This document shows positions 1-8,098 of a stretch of 64,000 nucleotides of DNA, in pieces. The notes under the pieces are model-generated. The model saw only the letters and a program-made list of their open reading frames with translations. It did not search any database and was not told the origin of the DNA. Made by a program: the position numbers and the translations under genes. Origin of the DNA: QHXM01 sp963697975 (GTDB lineage: Bacteria > Acidobacteriota > Blastocatellia > Pyrinomonadales > Pyrinomonadaceae); assembly GCA_963697975.1 (NCBI GenBank), contig OY969111.1:4898001-4962000 (forward strand), read 5' to 3'. The number at the start of each line of letters is the position of its first letter. Within the stretch, counting starts at the first letter, position 1.

Positions 1-1
1 C

Positions 2-1078
2 GACCCGCGCTTTCCATCCGATGGCACGCTGCCCAGCCAGAAGAAGATGTTCCAGCCGCGCTTTGGCTTTGCATGGGACATCACGAGCAAGGGCAAGTCA
101 GTCTTGCGCGCCAGCTACGGAATTTATAACGCGCGACAAAACATGCTCTCGCAGGTCGGCTCAATCACGACTAACGGCGTCCAGCAGCAGACCATCTTTC
201 TCAACACGCCGATTATCTCAAGCGGCGTTCCCGGCCCGGTCTGGCCAAACGTGGTGACGCCGCCCTCGACCGTGACGCCTTGCACGGCGGGCGCAGTCAC
301 CAACCCGTTCCCGTGCTTCTCCGGCGTGCGCGTCTTCAGCCGCGACTACGCCAACCCGCGCATCTACACGACGAACATTGCCTTCGAACAGGAACTCGCC
401 ACGAACCTGTCGCTCTATCTGGATTTCACACACGCGAAGGGCGTCCACCTGACGCGCTTCCTGGACTACGCGCGCACAGGCTTCTTCGCTCCGTTTCTCG
501 GCGAGACGCTGGTCACGAGCGCCAACGGCAAATCGCTCTATCGCGGCTTCACGGTCGGGCTACGTAAGCGCTACAGTCGGGGCTTCCAGCTTGAGGGGAA
601 CTACACGTTCTCGAAAGACCTTGACGACGATTCCAACGAGCGCGACCCGTTCACCGACCGCGCCTTCGACTTCAACAATCTACAGCTTGACTACGCGCTC
701 TCAGACCGCGACATCCGCCACAGGTTCAACTTCTACGCAAACTTTGATCTGCCGTGGGGCTTCGATCTCAACACACGCATTCAGGCGCGCACGGCGCAGC
801 CCGCGACGCCCGCATGCCCCACAGCCCCGCGCTGCCCGGCCCGCAACACGCTACGCAAGAACAACGAGTACTTCTCGTTTGACTGGCGCTTGCAACGACC
901 CATCACTTTTGGCGAGCGTATCCGGCTCATCCCGATTTTCGAGATGTTCAATACCTTCAATACCGAAAACAACATCAACCCGCTCGTCACGCCCGGTCTC
1001 TTCAACTTCGACGGTTTTCTGCGTCAGGGCGTCGGCGATCCGCTTCAGCTTCAGTTGGGACTCAAGCTCACCTTCTGA
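2..1078 (+). CDS. TonB-dependent receptor, C-terminal part (5' truncated)
   Basis: The reading frame is open from the first bases of the window, so the gene starts upstream and only about 358 C-terminal residues are seen. The protein shows alternating aromatic/polar strands typical of an outer-membrane beta-barrel (for example FQPRFGFAWD, LRASYGIYNAR, YRGFTVGLRKRY, GNYTFSKDLDD) and ends in a short strand closing with Phe (LQLGLKLTF), the classic C-terminal signal for BAM-dependent insertion. Large TonB-dependent receptors with this kind of barrel are very abundant in Acidobacteria and are thought to import glycans or other large ligands. The substrate cannot be told from this part. A 13-bp perfect hairpin follows the stop codon. 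Family assignment is confident; ligand unknown. Confidence 0.85.
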   Translation, partial: DPRFPSDGTLPSQKKMFQPRFGFAWDITSKGKSVLRASYGIYNARQNMLSQVGSITTNGVQQQTIFLNTPIISSGVPGPVWPNVVTPPSTVTPCTAGAVTNPFPCFSGVRVFSRDYANPRIYTTNIAFEQELATNLSLYLDFTHAKGVHLTRFLDYARTGFFAPFLGETLVTSANGKSLYRGFTVGLRKRYSRGFQLEGNYTFSKDLDDDSNERDPFTDRAFDFNNLQLDYALSDRDIRHRFNFYANFDLPWGFDLNTRIQARTAQPATPACPTAPRCPARNTLRKNNEYFSFDWRLQRPITFGERIRLIPIFEMFNTFNTENNINPLVTPGLFNFDGFLRQGVGDPLQLQLGLKLTF

Positions 1079-1107
1079 CGCTGAAACCTCGGCGGCGAGT
1101 CCGGGCG

Positions 1108-1145
1108 GGAGAGCCTCACGGGATTCAACTCTCGTGAGGCTCTCC
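1108..1145 (+). terminator. Hairpin after the TonB-receptor gene
   Basis: A 13-bp perfect stem (GGAGAGCCTCACG pairing with CGTGAGGCTCTCC, 12-nt loop) lies 30 nt after the receptor stop. There is no T-tract after it, so it may act as a Rho-dependent or RNA-stabilising 3' end, or lie in the leader of the next gene. Confidence 0.5.
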
Positions 1146-1173
1146 TCATAAAGGAGAGCAAGAGAATAATCAA

Positions 1174-1602
1174 ATGGACGACATCACCAGAGAGATCGAA
1201 GAGATTGTCAACCGGGAAACCAGAGCATGGGACACACAAGACGCAGAACTCCTGATTAGCGTTTTTCATCCGGACATGGTCTGGCCCTGGCCGCGCACAG
1301 CCCAATCGCACGATCCCCTCGATTGGGTTTTCGTGTTAGGCCGCTATGACTATGAGAGATGGAAAAGAAGCTGGCAGGAACTGTTTGATACGCACAGCCT
1401 CGCACATAACCGGAGGGTCATCAGGAAAATTGAAATTTCAAAAGAAGGCGACGGGGCATTCGCCATTCTGGATATAGACACCCTCTGGATTGACCGCGAT
1501 GGCCGCGAAGATCACTGGAAAGGCCGCGTTTGTAAAGTCTATTCAAAAGTCGGTGATGACTGGAAGATGACCATGCACACGGGCGTTCTGGAATATATGT
1601 AG
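1174..1602 (+). CDS. NTF2/SnoaL-like protein
   Basis: A 142-residue protein with the cone-shaped NTF2/SnoaL pattern: an N-terminal helix (ITREIEEIVNRETRAWDTQD), then LLISVFHPDMVW, then beta strands ending in VYSKVGDDWKMTMHTGVLEY. Proteins of this superfamily serve as small-molecule isomerases, hydrolases or ligand-binding subunits; no catalytic assignment is possible here. The stop codon TAG lies inside the left arm of a 113-bp inverted-repeat element (1598-1710), so the last codons have been set by that insertion. A purine-rich AAGGAGAG occurs upstream but 17 nt from the ATG, so translation signals are weak. Probably cytoplasmic; no signal peptide. Confidence 0.7.
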   Translation: MDDITREIEEIVNRETRAWDTQDAELLISVFHPDMVWPWPRTAQSHDPLDWVFVLGRYDYERWKRSWQELFDTHSLAHNRRVIRKIEISKEGDGAFAILDIDTLWIDRDGREDHWKGRVCKVYSKVGDDWKMTMHTGVLEYM

Positions 1603-1710
1603 GACAGGCATTCCTGCCTGTCATTGAGCGCGGAGAGCGCGAATGCATTGTTAGCAAACATCAGGAGCGTGCTGCTCGCAAGCTAGACAGGCAGGAATGC
1701 CTGTCCTACA
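1598..1710. repeat. 113-bp inverted-repeat element, copy 1
   Basis: Bounded by perfect 25-bp inverted arms (1598-1622 and 1686-1710; outer word TGTAGGACAGGCATTCC). Inside are smaller stem-loops (GAGCGCGGAGAGCGCG). Compared with the copies at 29594 and 52593 the interior is in the opposite orientation, showing that the element inserts both ways. It sits between two convergent genes and supplies the TAG stop of the left gene, plus the last eight codons and stop of the right gene (VGQAFLPV). No transposase is present, so it is a MITE/REP-like non-autonomous element by structure. Confidence 0.85.
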
Positions 1711-2360
1711 TGATTGAAAAATTCCGCGAGCTTCGTTTCGTCCAGTTTCCCCTCGCTGCGGACGCCGCTGCACACGTCCACGCCGAAAGGCCCAATCTGC
1801 CTGATGGCTTCGGCGATATTATCCGGCTTCAACCCTCCGGCGAGGAAAATGGGAACGTCCACAACTTCACGAATCCTGCGGCTCAAGCTCCAATCGTGTG
1901 TTCGCCCCGTCCCTCCAAGCTCTTTAACGGAGAGCGTCTGGTTGCCGGAATCCAGCAGGATTCCATTGACGTGAGGCGCGACGGCAATTGCTTCCTCCAA
2001 CGCCTCCGGCCCGTTGACGTGAATGACCTGAACGATCGAAATACCGGGAAGCGCGTCACGCAACTCGCGATAGCTCCCCGAATCAAGGCGGTCGCAAATT
2101 TGGATGGTATTAACGCCCGCTTGTCTCTGCTGCTCGATGATGGAAACTGCATCCTGTTTGCAGGTCAACAGAAAGGATGAGACGGCGGGAGGAATAACGC
2201 CTGCAATCTCCCGAATCAAATCTTCCGAAATCACTCCGGGGCCGCTCGGCATATCCGAGACCAGCCCCAGAGCCGAAGCCCCGTAGCTCACAGCCATCCA
2301 CGCCTCTTCAATGCTGCTGATACAGCAAATCTTGACGCGAGGCTTAAGCGCAGCTTTCAT
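1683..2360 (-). CDS. Phosphoribosylanthranilate isomerase-like (TrpF family) protein
   Basis: About 225 residues with the (beta/alpha)8 TrpF pattern: KIC near the N-terminus (catalytic Cys in TrpF), the general-acid Asp region GILLDS, then GGTGRTHDW, IFLAGGLKPDNIAEA and GVDVCSGVRSEGKLD, which match phosphate-binding and C-terminal TrpF motifs. The usual KICG reads KICC, and the central GFVF-SPR stretch is altered (GLVSDMPSGPGVI), so it may be a divergent paralogue. No other trp gene is near. The start chosen is the ATG at 2360 (MKAALKPRVKICC); the longer frame overlaps the upstream gene. The last eight residues (VGQAFLPV) and the stop come from the inverted-repeat element, replacing the native C-terminus. 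Confidence 0.7.
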   Translation of the reverse strand: MKAALKPRVKICCISSIEEAWMAVSYGASALGLVSDMPSGPGVISEDLIREIAGVIPPAVSSFLLTCKQDAVSIIEQQRQAGVNTIQICDRLDSGSYRELRDALPGISIVQVIHVNGPEALEEAIAVAPHVNGILLDSGNQTLSVKELGGTGRTHDWSLSRRIREVVDVPIFLAGGLKPDNIAEAIRQIGPFGVDVCSGVRSEGKLDETKLAEFFNHVGQAFLPV

Positions 2361-2385
2361 CAGCTTCGTGCTTTCTCTCAAAGAG

Positions 2386-3144
2386 TCAACGCCAGTGCGT
2401 TGCGTCGCTCCAGTGTTGCGGGTCGAAAAGCTTCTCGTCCAATTTAACACCGCCGCGAATCTCTGAGTATTCTTCGGTGACGACGGTTTTGCCGTTGACC
2501 ATGAAGATAACTTCGGGCGCGACCCAGCCGCCGCCCTTCACGCGCTCATATTTATTGAATTGCGTTTCCTGCGTGATGGACGTGTCTCTCATGGTAGGCT
2601 CAAGCAAACGCACGAAGTAGAGATTCTTCTTGTCTACCCAGAACTGGCGCGACTTTAAGTCTCCCGCTTTTGCGCCGACCACGTAAACGGGTCGTCCCTG
2701 CCACACGTCCTCGTGAAACTCGGAGAGATCAAACTTCAGGTCTTTGAGCTTGACTATGGTTTCTTCGACGGGCAGAAAGTAAACATCGAAACCTAAGAGA
2801 AGGAGCGGATGCACGAAGGGACGAGAATTGCCTTGCTTGCCGTCTTTGAAGCTATGGAGCGTATAGTTGGAAAAAAGTATCCCGTTGCCGTCTTTGATAG
2901 GGTCGAAATCAATCCTGAGTTTGCCGGGAGCAGAGAAAGCCTCGTACCATGTCGTCACTTTGCTCGTGCCGTCTTCGTGAAACTCCTTCGTCTTCTGCAC
3001 GAACGTCAGGGTCTTGTACCATGACCTGGCATATTTTTTCTGCATCTCCCGAATCAAGTCTTCAGATGTTTCGACCTTGCCCGCCTGTGCCGCCGCGGTG
3101 GTCATGGTCAGCAAGACACAAATTAAGAGGAAGTAGCGCATCAA
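2386..3144 (-). CDS. Exported LolA-like outer-membrane lipoprotein-sorting family protein
   Basis: About 252 residues with a signal peptide (RYFLLICVLLTMTTAAAQA) followed by a domain resembling LolA/LolB: repeated amphipathic strands such as SWYKTLTFVQKTKEF, KLRIDFDP, GRPVYVVGA and RQFWVDKKNLYFVRL. Proteins of this type have a half-barrel cavity binding lipids or hydrophobic ligands in the periplasm. TTG (3144) and ATG (3141) are adjacent possible starts; GGAGA sits about 7 nt before the TTG and 10 nt before the ATG. It is followed after about 25 nt by the TrpF-like gene on the same strand, so the two probably share a transcript. The specific client is unknown. Confidence 0.65.
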   Translation of the reverse strand: MMRYFLLICVLLTMTTAAAQAGKVETSEDLIREMQKKYARSWYKTLTFVQKTKEFHEDGTSKVTTWYEAFSAPGKLRIDFDPIKDGNGILFSNYTLHSFKDGKQGNSRPFVHPLLLLGFDVYFLPVEETIVKLKDLKFDLSEFHEDVWQGRPVYVVGAKAGDLKSRQFWVDKKNLYFVRLLEPTMRDTSITQETQFNKYERVKGGGWVAPEVIFMVNGKTVVTEEYSEIRGGVKLDEKLFDPQHWSDATHWR

Positions 3145-3286
3145 GAAATGTTCTCCAATCTTCTACGAGTTTGATAACCGGATCGAGCTTTTCAGAGGAT
3201 AACCGACAAATCGGTTTATCATACGACAGAAGAGAGTAAAAAGTTGTGCGCCGGGAAGGCAAGCTGCGGGAGGAAAAGAAAGAAAT

Positions 3287-3386
3287 TAGACAGGATTAAC
3301 AGGATTAGCAGGATTAAGAAGACAAGGCAGGTCCATCTGGCTTGAGATTTCTTATCTTATCCTGTCCATCTTGTTAATCCTGTCTA
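3287..3386. repeat. Inverted tandem-word element (9-nt word)
   Basis: Left arm 3287-3323 is three degenerate copies of ACAGGATTA; right arm 3355-3386 is the complement in reverse (TATCCTGTC, TAATCCTGTC). The loop is A/T-rich. It lies between two divergently transcribed genes and upstream of the promoter at 3408. The same word appears again at 58126. Confidence 0.8.
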
Positions 3387-3407
3387 TGCTTTCCTCGTTC
3401 TAAATTC

Positions 3408-3436
3408 TTGACACAAGCGACTGAGGGCGTTAGATT
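3408..3436 (+). promoter_or_regulatory. Sigma-70-like promoter for the LVIVD-repeat gene
   Basis: TTGACA at 3408-3413, a 17-bp spacer and TAGATT at 3431-3436 form a near-consensus housekeeping promoter about 78 bp upstream of the ATG at 3514. It lies just beyond the 9-nt-word inverted element. Otherwise the 3145-3513 gap contains only these two features. Confidence 0.6.
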
Positions 3437-3513
3437 CCGGCTAACTTTGTGCGCGGTTTCTGCTCTTCGCGGGCGGCCCACTGAATGACAACTCGTTCGA
3501 TTTGGAGAAAATT

Positions 3514-5508
3514 ATGAAGACGATTTATACGTGTGCCATAAAAATGCTTTTCCTGATTTCGTTTTGTGCGCTTGCGCCCGCTGCCCTGGCGCAGTTGCCG
3601 CCCCCCGACCCGTCACTTGAAATCAGCCCGGCAACGTCTGAGGCCGAGGTCGGGCAGAAAAAGAGTTTCACTGTGATGGCAAAGGACGCGGCGGGCAAGA
3701 AAAGCGAGGCCAAAGCATCCGTATGGGTAGCTCTGCCGCCTGATGCCGCTTTCGCCGACGAATCCGGGACGGTGACGTTCTTTCAACCCGGAGAGATCAA
3801 GGTCATCGCGATCGTCGGTGGCAAGCCAGCCTTTGCAGTGGTCAAGGTCAAGCCCACGCGCCTCGCGCGAATAGAGATTGATCCCGTCTCCGGGCCGGTG
3901 ATGGCGGGGGGGAGTATCAAACTCAACGCGACGCCACGCATCTCAAACGGCGACCCGCGCAATGATGTCGCTGTAGCATGGACTTCCGAGACGCCTTCAA
4001 TCGCAATTGTGGATGCCGCGGGCTTCGTCATCGGCGTCGCTCCCGGCAAAGCCACGCTCCGCGCCAGTGCTGAGGGTCTGAACAATACTGTATCTGTCGA
4101 AGTCATTCCAAATAACATCCGCAGTCTTTCAATTGAGCCTAAATCGTCGAACGTGCGAACGGGTGATGTGATTCGTTTCGCCGCGCAGGGGGTAGGTAAC
4201 GGCGGCGGTCAAATACTGAATCCGTCAGTCCGCTGGGCTGTCAGCGGCGAGGGAGCAATGATAGAGCCTGACGGGGGCTTTGTTGCAGAGCGTCCCGGCT
4301 CTTATGTCGTCACGGCGACGAGCGGCAACAGTACGGCGGTCGCAACCATCGTCGCCAAGCCGCGAAGCGTCGAACGAGAGCTAACGTTGGTCGGGCGCGC
4401 AGCGCTCAAAGAGCAGGCCGCCGAGCAATGGATTTTCGGTAACTTCGCTTACGTCTCCACCATCTCCGATAATTTATTGGTTTACGACATCTCCGATCCG
4501 GCGAAGCCCAAGCTGACGGACACGCTCAAGTTTGACGCGCACACTCTCAACGACATCAGCGTGAGCGCCGACGGCAAGGTGGGCGTCATCACGCGCGAGG
4601 GAGCTTCGAGCCGCAAGAACGGCATCGTCTTTCTGGACACGTCCGACCCGGCGCATCCGAAAGTCGTCTCGGAGTACACGGAGACTGTGACCGGCGGCGT
4701 TCACAGCGCCTTCATTGACGGGCACTATGTTTACCTGACTGACGACGCGACCGGCTCCTTGCGCGTGATAGATTTCCGGGACGTGAAAGCGCCGAAGGAG
4801 GTCGCCCGCTGGCAGGTCGAAAACCCGATTGTTGCAGCCGGAGGCATACAGGGCGGGCGCTACGTCCACGACGTGCAGGTCAAAGACGGGCTGGCATATC
4901 TGGCTTACTGGAGAGACGGTCTTGTGATTTTGGACGTAGGCAGCGGCATCAAGGGTGGCAGCCCTGAAAAGCCACAGTTCGTCAGCCAGCTTCGCTTCAA
5001 CTATCACGAGCTTTACGGAAACGGCTGGCTGTCGGGAGCGCACGCCGTCTTTCGCTACAAGAATTACGTCTTCGTCGGCGACGAAGTCTTCCCGGAAATC
5101 TTCGACATCAGCGGCAAAAGGCGCATCCCCGTACGCGGCGTTCTCCACGTCGTGGATGTTTCGGACATCAATCACCCGCGCAAGGTTGCGGAATACGGCG
5201 TGCCCGAAGCAGGCTCGCATAACGTCTGGGTCGAAAACGACATCCTGTACATGGGCTATTACAACGGTGGTGCGCGCGTGCTGGATGTTTCCGGCGAACT
5301 GCGCGGCGACTTGTACAGGCAGGGAAGAGAAATTGCTCGCTACTGGACGGGAAGCGAAGACGGTTTTCGCGTGAACTCGCCCTTCGCCTGGGGCGCTCAG
5401 CCGCACAACGGCCTCGTCTTCTTCAACGACATCAATAGCGGCTTGTGGATTATGAAGCTCGGAGGGCCGAGGACAGATACCGGCTCGACAACAGAACCGG
5501 GAAGGTAA
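3514..5508 (+). CDS. Exported Ig-like plus LVIVD-repeat beta-propeller protein
   Basis: 664 residues from the ATG at 3514, preceded by GGAG with correct spacing (an upstream TTG gives four extra residues). A signal peptide (MLFLISFCALAPAALAQ) is followed by about three bacterial Ig-like (BIG2-type) repeats up to residue ~290 (SLEISPATSEAEVGQ, RIEIDPVSGPVMAGG, SLSIEPKSSNVRTGD). The rest is a propeller of LVIVD repeats: LLVYDISDPAKPKL, IVFLDTSDPAHPKV, LRVIDFRDVKAPKE, LHVVDVSDINHPRK, ARVLDVSGEL. LVIVD proteins are exported and thought to bind partners or act in surface adhesion; enzymatic activity is not established. The gene is convergent with the next one, with a hairpin element between them. 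Confidence 0.8.
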   Translation: MKTIYTCAIKMLFLISFCALAPAALAQLPPPDPSLEISPATSEAEVGQKKSFTVMAKDAAGKKSEAKASVWVALPPDAAFADESGTVTFFQPGEIKVIAIVGGKPAFAVVKVKPTRLARIEIDPVSGPVMAGGSIKLNATPRISNGDPRNDVAVAWTSETPSIAIVDAAGFVIGVAPGKATLRASAEGLNNTVSVEVIPNNIRSLSIEPKSSNVRTGDVIRFAAQGVGNGGGQILNPSVRWAVSGEGAMIEPDGGFVAERPGSYVVTATSGNSTAVATIVAKPRSVERELTLVGRAALKEQAAEQWIFGNFAYVSTISDNLLVYDISDPAKPKLTDTLKFDAHTLNDISVSADGKVGVITREGASSRKNGIVFLDTSDPAHPKVVSEYTETVTGGVHSAFIDGHYVYLTDDATGSLRVIDFRDVKAPKEVARWQVENPIVAAGGIQGGRYVHDVQVKDGLAYLAYWRDGLVILDVGSGIKGGSPEKPQFVSQLRFNYHELYGNGWLSGAHAVFRYKNYVFVGDEVFPEIFDISGKRRIPVRGVLHVVDVSDINHPRKVAEYGVPEAGSHNVWVENDILYMGYYNGGARVLDVSGELRGDLYRQGREIARYWTGSEDGFRVNSPFAWGAQPHNGLVFFNDINSGLWIMKLGGPRTDTGSTTEPGR

Positions 5509-5511
5509 AAT

Positions 5512-5626
5512 AGTGGTCGGTGGCCAGTGGTCAGTTAAAAGAAAGAAGGCAGTAGAGACGCTTCATCTCTTTACTGCCTTTTGTCTTTGCTAACCACTGA
5601 CCACTGGTCACTGACTACTGACCACT
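5512..5626. repeat. Inverted heptad element with nested terminator
   Basis: Left arm 5512-5537 is AGTGGTC/GGTGGCC/AGTGGTC; right arm 5591-5626 contains GACCACT/GGTCACT/GACTACT/GACCACT in the complementary sense. It separates two convergent genes and contributes the last codons and TAG stop of the minus-strand gene. The same word family recurs at 15241. Confidence 0.85.
5546..5585. terminator. Bidirectional intrinsic terminator inside the heptad element
   Basis: Stem AAGGCAGTAGAGA pairs with TCTCTTTACTGCCTT around a small loop; A-rich sequence precedes it and TTTTGTCTTT follows, giving a U-tract in both directions. It fits the convergent gene pair on either side. Confidence 0.7.
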
Positions 5627-6814
5627 GCTCTTGTTTTTCTCCATTCTCAAAAAATCTATTCCGGCGGCTTGCGGGTCAACGTCAACGGTGGCGACGGTTT
5701 TCAATGCTTGCAGGTCAATGACCTCGATTGTTCCGGGTTCTGCGCCGATGCCTTCGACGGAAACGAAGGCGTAACGATTGTCGGGCGAGACCGTGACGCC
5801 ATGCAGCACCTTGCGCTTTGTCGGAATCCGCGCCAGCTCTCGCCCCGTCTTCAGGTCGAAGACGGAGACCGATTGATCGCGTTTGTTCGTTCCCACCAGA
5901 CGACCGTTTTTGGTTACAGCCAGATTGTAGACGCCAGCCCCGGCGGGGATGCGGCGCACGGCTTTCCAGTTTGCGACATCAATCTCGACGATCTCGCTGG
6001 ACTTGTTGCAGGCCACGAAGACGGAAGAGCCGTCCGCTGAGGGCTGCGCCCACGTCGGTGAGCAGGTCACGTCTCCGGGTTTCGGCATATCCATGCCGTG
6101 CCCGCCTGTGTCCATGCCCGGCATCCCCTGATGAACGTTGCGCGCAGGCAGCGCTCCCGTCATGCCCATCTCTTTACCTTTGGTCAACAGAAAATGGCGC
6201 GAGACGCTCAAGGTGCGAGTGTCAATCTCGACCAGCATATCGTCCATCATGCAGGCCGAGTAGTGCTTCGTTCCCTGCGGGTTGAACCTTGATCCGTGCG
6301 GCATCGTGCAGGTGTTGATGCGCGCGACTTCCAGCATCGGGCGCGTGGCGACGACCGACACCGAAGAGGGAATCATGTCGCCGTGCAAATTGAAATTGAC
6401 GGCATAGAGAAACTCACCATCCGGCGAAACGTCCATCGTCGCCGGAAAAAGGCCCAGCGTGACTTTCCCGACGACCGTGTCATCCTTCGTAGAGTATTTC
6501 CAGACGGAGCCGAACGGTCTCCCGTGACCGAGAGAGACATAATAGAACTGCTTGTCCGGCGAGATGGCAACCCCGTGCGGCCCGTCAACGTCCGTCGGCA
6601 TCACTCCCGTTCCAAAGTTGCGCTCGACGCTTGCGCCCTTCGGCCCGAAGCGCACGACGCTGATCTTGTCCGCCGATTCCGAGACGACGTAAACGAGATA
6701 ATCCTGTGCAGGAGATGCAGCCTGCGCGGGCGCTGCGGTCGGGAGCAGCGCCATGATGACGCAAGATAAAGCCAGCTTGAAAATATGATTTGTTAATCGA
6801 GAGTATCTTTCCAT
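5615..6814 (-). CDS. Exported YVTN-type beta-propeller with Met/His-rich insert
   Basis: 399 residues starting at the ATG at 6814 (GGAG 8 nt upstream; an extra in-frame TTG lies 6 nt before). A signal peptide (LALSCVIMALLPTAAPAQA) precedes a 7-bladed propeller of YVTN/cytochrome-D1-like repeats: DGPHGVAISPDKQFYYVS, TMDVSPDGEFLYAVN, SADGSSVFVACNKSSEIVEID, LHGVTVSPDNRYAFVS. Around residues 215-240 an insert rich in Met, His and Gly (HQGMPGMDTGGHGMDMP) looks like a Cu(I)/Cu(II)-binding loop, so the protein may have a metal-related periplasmic role. The C-terminal SSGQ and the stop codon lie in the adjacent heptad element. Divergent from the lipoprotein gene at 7036. Confidence 0.75.
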   Translation of the reverse strand: MERYSRLTNHIFKLALSCVIMALLPTAAPAQAASPAQDYLVYVVSESADKISVVRFGPKGASVERNFGTGVMPTDVDGPHGVAISPDKQFYYVSLGHGRPFGSVWKYSTKDDTVVGKVTLGLFPATMDVSPDGEFLYAVNFNLHGDMIPSSVSVVATRPMLEVARINTCTMPHGSRFNPQGTKHYSACMMDDMLVEIDTRTLSVSRHFLLTKGKEMGMTGALPARNVHQGMPGMDTGGHGMDMPKPGDVTCSPTWAQPSADGSSVFVACNKSSEIVEIDVANWKAVRRIPAGAGVYNLAVTKNGRLVGTNKRDQSVSVFDLKTGRELARIPTKRKVLHGVTVSPDNRYAFVSVEGIGAEPGTIEVIDLQALKTVATVDVDPQAAGIDFLRMEKNKSSGQ

Positions 6815-7035
6815 CTTCAATTCTCCGGCAGGAAACGATTGAACGTTCCCCGCGATAAAACAGGTGATTGAAGATTATCTTAACTCAATGATGTTAGGCA
6901 AAGTGCCGTTGCCTCGTTTGAGCTTAATTTGCATCAAAACAATCGCAGCGGTGTTCCCGCAAAGTTCAGTAAATGAATTGTCGGCGCACTTCCTGTATAT
7001 TCGCAAATGGATAGATAAGCATGGCCCGGAGCAAT

Positions 7036-8001
7036 ATGAAAGCTATTATCGTCTTAACCTTTTGTCTCAGCATTTCTCTAACGACCGCCTGTCATGAAGG
7101 CTCTACAAGAGCCAGCCGTAATGAGCCGACTGTCGAAACGGGCGAGGTCTCCAAAGCCTACGGGTCGCCCGTTCACCTGGGCGAACTTGAAGACAAGGCT
7201 TTAGACGAAAGCAGCGGGATTGTCGCTTCACGTCGCAACCCCAATCTTTTCTGGACGCACAACGATTCGGGTGATGGCCCGTTTCTCTACGCCTTCGACC
7301 GCACGGGAGGGAAGCGCGGTACATGGCGCGTGACGGGAGCAGACGCCCTGGACTGGGAGGACATCGCCGCAGGGCCGGGGCCGCAAAAGGGACAGTCTTA
7401 CCTGTATATCGGCGACATCGGAGATAACGGTAAAGAGCGGCGGGAGATTATTGTTTATCGTGTTGCCGAGCCTGCGGTCACGGCTGAGGACGCAGATTCT
7501 AATCGGATTGAGCCGCATCAGACAGAAGCTGCCGAAGCGATTCATCTCAGGTATCCTGACGGAAGGCACGACGCCGAAGCTCTGGCCGTTCATCCGACGA
7601 CCGGCGATTTATATGTGATTACCAAAACAAGGAGCATGTCTGCCGCCGCGCTCGTTTATAAACTCGCCGCGCCGTTTTCCACTTCGGCAATCAACAGGCT
7701 CGAAAAAGTCGGCGAGATAAGCGTTCCCAGTTTATTGCCGGGAATGATTACGGGAGGCGACATTTCTCCAGACGGAACTAAACTAATCCTGTGCGACTAT
7801 TTCAATGCTTACGAGGCGAGCTTGCCCGAAAATTCGCGCGGCAGTTTCGACGGCATTTGGAAGCAATCTCCGGTGGTTGTCAAACTCGGTGAGCGCCAGC
7901 AGGGTGAGGCCATCTGTTATCGTCTCGACGGACGAGCGATCCTCGCTATCAGCGAGGGGAAGCACTCTGATCTCATAGAGGTTGAGCGCATCAAAAAGTG
8001 A
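7036..8001 (+). CDS. Exported or lipid-anchored beta-propeller (esterase-like/phytase-like) protein
   Basis: 321 residues from the ATG at 7036, preceded by CGGAG at ideal spacing (an ATG at 7021 lacks such a site). The signal peptide ends in LTTAC, a possible lipoprotein box with Cys at residue ~19. The rest is a propeller with motifs DESSGIVASRRNPNLFWTHN, DWEDIAAGP, YLYIGDIGDN, DAEALAVHPTTGDLYVITK and MITGGDISPDGTKLILCDY, resembling the esterase-like/SdiA-regulated/phytase-like group of calcium-binding propellers. The many acidic loops (DWED, GDIGDN, HDAEAL) fit metal coordination. Substrate unknown. Confidence 0.7.
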   Translation: MKAIIVLTFCLSISLTTACHEGSTRASRNEPTVETGEVSKAYGSPVHLGELEDKALDESSGIVASRRNPNLFWTHNDSGDGPFLYAFDRTGGKRGTWRVTGADALDWEDIAAGPGPQKGQSYLYIGDIGDNGKERREIIVYRVAEPAVTAEDADSNRIEPHQTEAAEAIHLRYPDGRHDAEALAVHPTTGDLYVITKTRSMSAAALVYKLAAPFSTSAINRLEKVGEISVPSLLPGMITGGDISPDGTKLILCDYFNAYEASLPENSRGSFDGIWKQSPVVVKLGERQQGEAICYRLDGRAILAISEGKHSDLIEVERIKK

Positions 8002-8010
8002 GGGCGAAAT

Positions 8011-8089
8011 AAACTACGAAATAACACTAAGAAGCACGAAGTCGCGGTTCTGTTCGTGTTGTTTCGTGTGATGCGCGTGGTTCGTTATG
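8011..8089. repeat. Inverted tandem-word element (10-nt word)
   Basis: Left arm has ACGAAATAAC/ACTAAGAAGC/ACGAAGTCGC; right arm has TTCGTGTTGT/TTCGTGTGAT and TTCGTTATG. It lies between convergent genes and fills nearly the whole gap (8002-8098). The word is related to that at 47141. Confidence 0.7.
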
Positions 8090-8098
8090 ACCTGCTTA

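Noticed and set aside
4474..5406. 310-codon minus-strand ORF opposite the LVIVD gene
   Set aside because: It is the high-GC antisense shadow of a well-supported gene; its sequence shows no domain or signal.
6864..7097. 77-codon ORF on the plus strand upstream of the lipoprotein gene
   Set aside because: It overlaps the better-supported gene starting at 7036, has no family signal and poor ribosome site, and spans the divergent promoter region.
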